Shown here: positions 58,513-64,000 of the stretch, in pieces
Layout of the letters: each line of letters begins with the position of its first letter
Numbering within the stretch: the stretch's first letter is position 1
NCBI GenBank assembly: GCA_022649665.1
Contig: JALCOL010000002.1
Coordinates: forward strand, 238,133 to 302,132
Reading direction: 5' to 3'
Length of the DNA stretch: 64,000 nucleotides
DNA from: Enterococcaceae bacterium
Lineage (GTDB): Bacteria > Bacillota > Bacilli > Lactobacillales > Enterococcaceae
Made by a program: the position numbers and the translations under genes
Notes under the pieces: generated by a model
What the model saw: the letters and a program-made list of their open reading frames with translations, nothing else
Database searches by the model: none
Told to the model about the DNA's origin: nothing

Positions 58513-59268
58513 ATGGTCGATTTGAATGATATGATCGAATTGAAAAGTCTGGATCCGGATCTGCAAAAATTTATTTTAAAAAAGAATAATCGGCGCTCGG
58601 CGGCTGACCGGATCACGTATGCGGAGCTGCTCAATTTTCGTTTTATGTATATCAATCATCTGTTGAGCAAAGAGCTGAAAAGTACCGATGAATTCAACGC
58701 CGAATATCGGGTAAAAGTTGAAAAAGAGCGGAAAAGCGCAAGAAATCTCAATAAAGAAATGGCCCAACACGCTACATTCGGTCAAAAAATGGCGGATCAC
58801 TTGGCAAAATACGCCGGCAGCTGGCCGTTTATCATTTTCTTTTTAGTTTTTCTGGTGGCATGGATGTTTTTGAATGTGACGGGGATCTTTTTCCATCCAT
58901 TCGACAAATATCCGTTCATTCTGCTCAATTTGGCATTGTCGTGTTTGGCAGCGCTCCAAGCGCCGATCATCATGATGAGTCAAAATCGTCAGGCGATGCG
59001 TGACCGGATGGAAGCCGAAAATGATTACCAGACCAACTTGAAGTCTGAAGTCGAGATCAGTCTGCTGCATGAGAAGATCGACTATTTGATGTCGACGAAA
59101 TGGGAGCACATTATTGCGCTTCAGCAGCTCCAGATCGAACTCTTGGCGCAGCTGAAAGAGTTGCCGATCTCGCCGGAAGCAGTGGCGCAAAGTCAAAAAG
59201 AACTGCTTGACGCGGAACGCAAACAAAATGACTTCGATCCGAAAGGCAAACCGCCGAAACCGAAGTAA
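58513..59268 (+). CDS. DUF1003 family membrane protein
   Basis: The 251-residue protein has a charged N-terminal part of about 95 residues, two membrane helices (about 100-120 and 132-152) with GSWPFIIFFLVFLVAWMFLN and FILLNLALSCLAALQAPIIM, MSQNRQ, and a helical tail ending KGKPPKPK. This is the DUF1003 pattern; function unknown. ATG 58513 follows GGGGTGG; a GTG at 58504 is in frame. Confidence 0.85.
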   Translation: MVDLNDMIELKSLDPDLQKFILKKNNRRSAADRITYAELLNFRFMYINHLLSKELKSTDEFNAEYRVKVEKERKSARNLNKEMAQHATFGQKMADHLAKYAGSWPFIIFFLVFLVAWMFLNVTGIFFHPFDKYPFILLNLALSCLAALQAPIIMMSQNRQAMRDRMEAENDYQTNLKSEVEISLLHEKIDYLMSTKWEHIIALQQLQIELLAQLKELPISPEAVAQSQKELLDAERKQNDFDPKGKPPKPK

Positions 59269-59338
59269 AGAGGTTGCATCCCCAAATCGTTCGGCTTAGT
59301 GGTAAAATACACCTAAAAGCAATTAGGAGGAGTTCGAC

Positions 59339-60817
59339 ATGTTATATCCAGACGACAGCTTGACGCTTCACACGGATTTATACGAAATCAATATGATGGA
59401 AACTTATTGGCGCACTGGGCGGCATAATTTGAATGCGGTATTCGAGTGCTATTTCCGCAAAATGCCTTTCGGCAACGGTTATGCGATCTTTGGCGGCTTG
59501 GAACGCCTCATCGATTATTTGAATCATTTGAAATTTTCCGATACCGATCTTGATTATTTGAAGTCACTCGGCTATGCGGATGATTTTTTGACCTATTTGA
59601 TGGATATGGAGTTTACTTGCAGCATTCGTTCGGCCGTTGAGGGGGATCTGGTCTTCAACAATGAACCGATCGTGCAGGTCGAAGGACCGCTCGCACAGTG
59701 CCAGCTGATCGAAACGGCGCTTTTGAACATCGTTAATTTCCAAACGCTGATCGCGACAAAAGCGGCCCGCATCAAATCGGTGATCGGCAGCGATCCGCTG
59801 CTTGAATTCGGCAGCCGCCGCGCGCAAGAGCTCGATGCGGCGATCTGGGGGACGCGCGCGGCGTATATCGGCGGTGCGGACGCCACCAGCAATGTCAGAG
59901 CTGCTAAGATCTTTGGGATCCCGTGCAGCGGAACGCACGCACATTCTTTGATCCAATCGTACGGCGACGACTACGAAGGCTTTATGGCCTATGCAAAAAC
60001 GCACCGCGACTGCGTTTTCTTGGTCGATACGTACGATACGCTTTATTCCGGTGTGCCGGCAGCGATCCGTGTCGCTCGCGAGATGGGCGACAGGATCAAC
60101 TTCCAAGGTGTCCGGATCGACAGCGGCGACATGGCGTATATTTCTAAACGTGTCCGCGAAGAACTGGACGCAGCCGGATATCCGAATGCGAAGATCTACG
60201 CTTCAAATGATTTGGATGAGTCGACGATCCTGAACTTGAAAATGCAAAAAGCGAAGATCGATGTCTGGGGCGTTGGAACGAAACTGATCACCGCGTTTGA
60301 TCAGCCGGCGCTTGGTGCAGTGTATAAATTAGTTTCGATCGAAGATGAGCACGGCAAGATGCATGACACGATCAAGCTTTCCAGCAATGCGGAAAAAGTT
60401 TCAACACCAGGCAAAAAGCAGATCTGGCGGATCACACGCCGCCGCGACGGCAAATCGCAAGGCGACTATGTGACCCTTTGGGATGAAGATCCGCGCAAAA
60501 ACAAAAGCATCCACATGTTCCATCCGACGCATACGTATATCCAAAAAACGGTGACTGATTTCGATGCACGGCCAGTTCTGCGCGATATTTTTGTCGAAGG
60601 CGAAAATGTCTATAAAAACCCTTCTCTTCAAGACATCAAGGCTTGGGCGGAAGAAAACAAGAATCTGTTGTGGGATGAATATAAACGCGATCTGAATCCG
60701 CAAGAATATCCGGTCGATCTTTCGCAGCGCGCATGGGACCACAAGATGCGCATCATGAAGAAAGTCCATGAGAAAGTTGCCGCGATGAAAGAAGCAGAAA
60801 AAGCGAATAAGGAGTAA
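59339..60817 (+). CDS. pncB: Nicotinate phosphoribosyltransferase
   Basis: The 492-residue enzyme makes nicotinate mononucleotide from nicotinate and PRPP with ATP. Seen: [35 protein letters not shown] and [17 protein letters not shown], and the closing Lys-rich tail. ATG 59339 follows TTAGGAGGAG. Upstream TTAG-TGGTA and TACAC-CTAA halves (59297-59314) make an imperfect palindrome over a TAAAAT -10-like box, a possible regulator site. The stop overlaps nadE's first ATG. Confidence 0.94.
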   Translation: MLYPDDSLTLHTDLYEINMMETYWRTGRHNLNAVFECYFRKMPFGNGYAIFGGLERLIDYLNHLKFSDTDLDYLKSLGYADDFLTYLMDMEFTCSIRSAVEGDLVFNNEPIVQVEGPLAQCQLIETALLNIVNFQTLIATKAARIKSVIGSDPLLEFGSRRAQELDAAIWGTRAAYIGGADATSNVRAAKIFGIPCSGTHAHSLIQSYGDDYEGFMAYAKTHRDCVFLVDTYDTLYSGVPAAIRVAREMGDRINFQGVRIDSGDMAYISKRVREELDAAGYPNAKIYASNDLDESTILNLKMQKAKIDVWGVGTKLITAFDQPALGAVYKLVSIEDEHGKMHDTIKLSSNAEKVSTPGKKQIWRITRRRDGKSQGDYVTLWDEDPRKNKSIHMFHPTHTYIQKTVTDFDARPVLRDIFVEGENVYKNPSLQDIKAWAEENKNLLWDEYKRDLNPQEYPVDLSQRAWDHKMRIMKKVHEKVAAMKEAEKANKE

Positions 60818-60822
60818 TGCCA

Positions 60823-61644
60823 GTGGACACATTGCAAAAGAAGATCATCGCGGAATTAGGCGTGAAACCGGTGATCGATCCCGAAAAAGAGATCCGTCAA
60901 AGCGTCGATTTTTTGAAAGCTTACTTGAAGAAGAACTCCTTTTTGAAAAGCTATGTCCTCGGGATCAGCGGCGGCCAGGATTCAACGCTGGCCGGCCGTT
61001 TGGCGCAGATCGCGTGTGAAGAGCTGCGTCAAGAAGGTGTTGCAGCGGAATTTTATGCAGTTCGTCTGCCGTACGGTGTTCAAGCCGATGAAGCAGACGC
61101 GCAGCTGGCACTGAAATTCATCGCACCGGACCATGCACTCGCTGTCAATGTCAAAGCCGGTGTTGACGGCATGACAGCTGCACTTGAAAAAGCGGGCGTT
61201 CCCGTGACTGATTTCAATAAAGGAAATATCAAAGCGCGTGCTCGAATGGTCGCGCAATATGCGATCGCCGGTGCCTATCAGGGGGCAGTGATCGGGACAG
61301 ACCACGCGGCAGAAAACATCACCGGCTTCTTTACGAAATTTGGTGACGGCGCCAGCGACTTGCTGCCGCTTTACCGCTTAGACAAACGCCAAGGGCGCCA
61401 GCTCCTCGCCGCACTCGGCGCGCCGCAAGCTTTGTACGAAAAGATCCCGACAGCCGATCTGGAAGAAGAGCGGCCGATGATCTCAGATGAAGCGGCGCTT
61501 GGCGTGACCTATGACGAGATCGATGATTATTTGGAAGGCAAAGAAGTTTCTGAACAAGCCCGTCAAACGATCGAAAATTGGTACCAAAAGACGCAGCACA
61601 AGCGCCATTTGCCGATCACAGTCTTTGATGATTTCTGGAAATGA
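60823..61644 (+). CDS. nadE: Ammonia-dependent NAD+ synthetase
   Basis: The 273-residue enzyme amidates nicotinate adenine dinucleotide to NAD. Seen: PP-loop SGGQDST (49-55), [37 protein letters not shown] and [13 protein letters not shown]. No glutaminase domain, so ammonia is used directly. GTG 60823 lies eight bases after GGAG; ATG 60817, overlapping the pncB stop, is closer and would add two residues. pncB-nadE is an NAD salvage operon. Confidence 0.94.
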   Translation: MDTLQKKIIAELGVKPVIDPEKEIRQSVDFLKAYLKKNSFLKSYVLGISGGQDSTLAGRLAQIACEELRQEGVAAEFYAVRLPYGVQADEADAQLALKFIAPDHALAVNVKAGVDGMTAALEKAGVPVTDFNKGNIKARARMVAQYAIAGAYQGAVIGTDHAAENITGFFTKFGDGASDLLPLYRLDKRQGRQLLAALGAPQALYEKIPTADLEEERPMISDEAALGVTYDEIDDYLEGKEVSEQARQTIENWYQKTQHKRHLPITVFDDFWK

Positions 61645-61654
61645 TTTTTTTTGT

Positions 61655-61689
61655 AAAAAGTCCTGTGTCTTATAGACAGGGCTTTTTTT
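61655..61689 (+). terminator. Terminator after nadE
   Basis: AGTCCTGT (61659-61666) pairs with ACAGGGCT (61676-61683), then seven T residues. Confidence 0.88.
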
Positions 61690-61731
61690 CGTTGATAAGA
61701 TAGACGCAGTAGAAAAAAGGAGAGAAATCAT

Positions 61732-63567
61732 TTGAAAATTATTCGAAAGCTTTCACGATTTAAAGGGATCGCGAAAGGCATCTTTTTTGTTCTCTGGATC
61801 GTTCTCTCCAACTTGTTTTTGCAGTGGTGCCAAAATGATCGTTCGCTATCATTAGCACTTCATTTTGCTTTTTCTTGGCATACAGCCAAATTTTTCTTGA
61901 GCTGTCTGGTATTGGCGGTCGCGGCTCTTTTTATTTTGGCGGTCACCGCTTCTTTCTGGCGCAGCTTTGTGCTCTATACGATCGGGATCCTCGGGCTCGG
62001 GATCGCGACCTACTTGAAAATGAAATATCGGCAAGAACCGCTTTATCCGGATGATCTGAAAATGATCTTTTCGTTTGAACTGTTTAAAGAGATCTTGGGA
62101 CCAATGATGTTTTTGCTTTATTTAGCCATGCTGGCCTTATTCGCGATTTTTCTCTTATGGAGCGTTTACCAAAGCTTCTTTTTGAGCCGAAAGCGGCAAT
62201 TGGTTCGGTTGGCTCTTTTAGCAGTCACGACCGCGGCGTTAGGTTATATTTATCATTTCAATCAAAAAGGAAACCTGCTGCATAAGGCATATGACGAGTC
62301 GGCGCTCTGGATCCCCTACAGCCAGCAGATGAACTATTACAATGTCGGCTTTGTTGCGGGATTTTTATATAATCTGAATGTGGAGCCGATGAAAGAGCCG
62401 GCGGGGTACTCAAAAGCGGCTGTCGAAAAAATCACCGCGAAGTATCAAAAAGAAGCTCAAAAAGCGAACCCGCAAGCATCGGAAGCGCCGAACATCGTCT
62501 TTGTGATGTCCGAAAGCTTTTCAGATATGAAAGCTTTAAAAGGGATCACGGTCGAAGGCGATCCGCTGGCGGATTACCGAATGGTCGCTGACAAGACTTA
62601 CAGCGGCCAAATGCTTTCGCAAAATTACGGCGGCGGAACAGCCAATATCGAGTTTGAAGCACTGACGGGTTTTTCGATGGAGCCGTATAACGCGCAGCTG
62701 ACGACTCCATATACGATGCTGGTGCCGAAAAAGAAATCTTTTCCCTCGATCGTTGAGCTCTTGAAACAGCAAGGGTACGACGCAACCGCGATCCACCCCT
62801 ACAATACGTCGATGTACAAACGCAAAGACGTTTACCAAGTATTTGGCTTTGATCAGTTTTGGGATGAAGAGCATTTCAAACATCCAGTCTATTTAGAAAA
62901 CAATCCCTTTATTCCCGATAAGGCCGCCTATGCCGCGATCCAAAAAAAATTGAAGAATGCGGATGCGCCGCAGTTTATGCACTTAGTGACGATGCAGACT
63001 CATATGCCTTATGAAGGGAAATACGATACCCTTGATTATCCGGTCGACGGCAGCGGGAAAAACGCGCTTGAAAATTACGCGCAGGATGTCGCCAATGCCA
63101 GTACGGCGCTGAAAGACTTCATCAACGGGTTATCGAACGTCAAACGGCGGACGCTTGTCGTATTTTGGGGCGACCATTTGCCCGGGATCTATTCGAACGC
63201 GATCCAAAAAGAAAATCCACTCCATACACTCCACCTGACGCCATTTTTGATGTATGATTCGGCGGGCAAATTATCCGCCGCGGCGGATCACGAGGCAGTC
63301 CTCAGCCCGGTCTATTTTGCCCCGGAATTGTTCAAGCAAAGCGGACTGCCTTTGAACGGCTTTTATCAGCTGCTGATAGATCTTCATGCCGAACTGCCGG
63401 CATTTGAAAAGCAGCTTTATTATGAAAATGGTCAGTGGGAAAAAGAAATGAAGCTTTCCGAAAACGCGGAAGCGATCTATAAAAAATATTGCATGATCCA
63501 ATACGACGTCTCTGCTGGCAAACAATATGCGATCCAGACCGATTTTTTTGATGGAGAAGCGAAATGA
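61732..63567 (+). CDS. Lipoteichoic acid synthase-like sulfatase-fold membrane enzyme
   Basis: The 611-residue protein has five N-terminal membrane helices (to about residue 185) and an extracellular sulfatase-fold domain. Seen: NIVFVMSESFSD (metal-binding Glu), the nucleophile T303 in YGGGTANIEFEAL, VTMQTHMPY and FWGDHLPG with later metal ligands. LtaS-type enzymes transfer glycerol phosphate from phosphatidylglycerol outside the cell. Paralogues (LtaS, YqgS, primase, or other phosphoglycerol transferases) are not distinguished here. TTG 61732 follows AAAGGAGAG. It overlaps the next gene by ATGA. Confidence 0.88.
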   Translation: MKIIRKLSRFKGIAKGIFFVLWIVLSNLFLQWCQNDRSLSLALHFAFSWHTAKFFLSCLVLAVAALFILAVTASFWRSFVLYTIGILGLGIATYLKMKYRQEPLYPDDLKMIFSFELFKEILGPMMFLLYLAMLALFAIFLLWSVYQSFFLSRKRQLVRLALLAVTTAALGYIYHFNQKGNLLHKAYDESALWIPYSQQMNYYNVGFVAGFLYNLNVEPMKEPAGYSKAAVEKITAKYQKEAQKANPQASEAPNIVFVMSESFSDMKALKGITVEGDPLADYRMVADKTYSGQMLSQNYGGGTANIEFEALTGFSMEPYNAQLTTPYTMLVPKKKSFPSIVELLKQQGYDATAIHPYNTSMYKRKDVYQVFGFDQFWDEEHFKHPVYLENNPFIPDKAAYAAIQKKLKNADAPQFMHLVTMQTHMPYEGKYDTLDYPVDGSGKNALENYAQDVANASTALKDFINGLSNVKRRTLVVFWGDHLPGIYSNAIQKENPLHTLHLTPFLMYDSAGKLSAAADHEAVLSPVYFAPELFKQSGLPLNGFYQLLIDLHAELPAFEKQLYYENGQWEKEMKLSENAEAIYKKYCMIQYDVSAGKQYAIQTDFFDGEAK

Positions 63568-64000
63568 CATTTAAGAAGAAAGATAATGCTGATTTTTACA
63601 ATCCGATCCGGCGCGCGGTCATGAACTATCAGATGATCCAGCCGGGCGACAAAGTAGCGGTCGGCATGAGCGGCGGCAAAGACTCGACCAGTCTTTTGAC
63701 TTTTCTGGATCTGATCCGCCGGCAAAAACGCCTGGGGTATGATTTCGAGCTGCAGCCGGTCGCGCTCGATATGGGCATGGATATCGATTTAGCGCCGCTT
63801 GAAAATTATACAGCCGCACTCGGCTATACTCTCGATATCGTCCCGACGCGGATCGCGCCGATCGTCTTTGAGGTGCGCCGCGAAAAGTCGCCTTGTTCGC
63901 TCTGCGCGAAACTGCGGCGCGGGATCTTGTACCGGCGGGCCGTCGAGCTGGGCTGCGGGAAAGTTGCGCTCGGCCACCATCTGGATGACGCGATCGAAAC
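63564..64000 (+). CDS. ttcA: TtcA-family tRNA 2-thiocytidine synthetase, N-terminal part
   Basis: The gene runs off the window; 145 codons are present. It starts at ATG 63564, overlapping the previous stop. Seen: PP-loop VGMSGGKDSTSLL and CSLCAKLRRGILYRRA followed by ALGHHLDDAIET, which match TtcA closely. TtcA-type enzymes carry an Fe-S cluster and thiolate C32 of tRNA; family members with other targets exist in Firmicutes. Overlap with a lipoteichoic-acid synthase-like gene is an unusual pairing. Confidence 0.87.
   Translation, partial: MTFKKKDNADFYNPIRRAVMNYQMIQPGDKVAVGMSGGKDSTSLLTFLDLIRRQKRLGYDFELQPVALDMGMDIDLAPLENYTAALGYTLDIVPTRIAPIVFEVRREKSPCSLCAKLRRGILYRRAVELGCGKVALGHHLDDAIE

Overview
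The window is chromosomal DNA of a low-to-mid GC Gram-positive bacterium of the order Lactobacillales, most likely Lactobacillaceae. The evidence is gene order: phoH-pgpH-ybeY-dgkA-era-recO-glyQ-glyS; a cysteine desulfurase followed by a DUF1831 gene and then mnmA; ung-pta-tsaE; murB near potABCD; and ydiF/rex/ydiL/groES/groEL. T-box leaders, a tetrahydrofolate riboswitch, CIRCE operators, frequent TTG/GTG starts and AGGAGG-type ribosome-binding sites agree. The genus cannot be fixed from the sequence alone. No tRNA or rRNA gene, CRISPR array, prophage or insertion sequence was seen. The window is almost wholly housekeeping DNA, and the less usual signals lie between genes.

Layout. 1-4.7 kb: end of a guanine deaminase-like gene, an APC amino acid permease, a T-box-controlled NhaC-family transporter with a small upstream ORF, and mgtC. 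4.8-13.8 kb: one long co-directional block for RNA maturation, c-di-AMP turnover, lipid carrier recycling, ribosome assembly and repair, ending in T-box-controlled glyQS. 13.8-18.6 kb: a repeat-rich spacer, a small ORF, prs, then the tRNA thiolation genes (desulfurase, DUF1831, mnmA) with a phosphoesterase between them. 18.9-24.5 kb: topB, ftsK, rlmN. 24.6-28.5 kb: two tandem paralogous short-chain dehydrogenases, fucO and a Nudix/winged-helix protein. 28.7-34.2 kb: metG-tatD-rnmV-rsmA-mgsA, then folT under a THF riboswitch. 34.3-40.1 kb: a heterodimeric ABC exporter and three small accessory genes. 40.2-46.8 kb: ung, pta, tsaE, exoA, murB and a coaB-coaC-panT operon. 47-50.8 kb: potABCD. 50.9-56.6 kb: ydiF, rex, ydiL and HrcA-type regulated groESL. 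56.7-64 kb: a PH-domain protein with an apparent AUA start, a CPBP protease behind an attenuator-like leader, a broken small gene, a DUF1003 protein, pncB-nadE, a lipoteichoic-acid synthase-like enzyme and the start of a TtcA-like gene.

Functional links. IscS-like desulfurase supplies sulfur to MnmA, and possibly to TtcA. PanT, CoaB and CoaC form a pantothenate-to-CoA route feeding Pta. PncB and NadE make NAD, whose redox state Rex senses; the Nudix/winged-helix protein could be their NrtR-type regulator.

Most worth a second look: the nhaC T-box leader with its overlapping small ORF, the AUA start codon, the promoter-hairpin-hairpin leader before the second CPBP gene, the frameshifted small gene fused to a dispersed repeat, the palindrome over the rex promoter, and the repeat family itself. 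I found no clear multi-gene system that looks entirely new.
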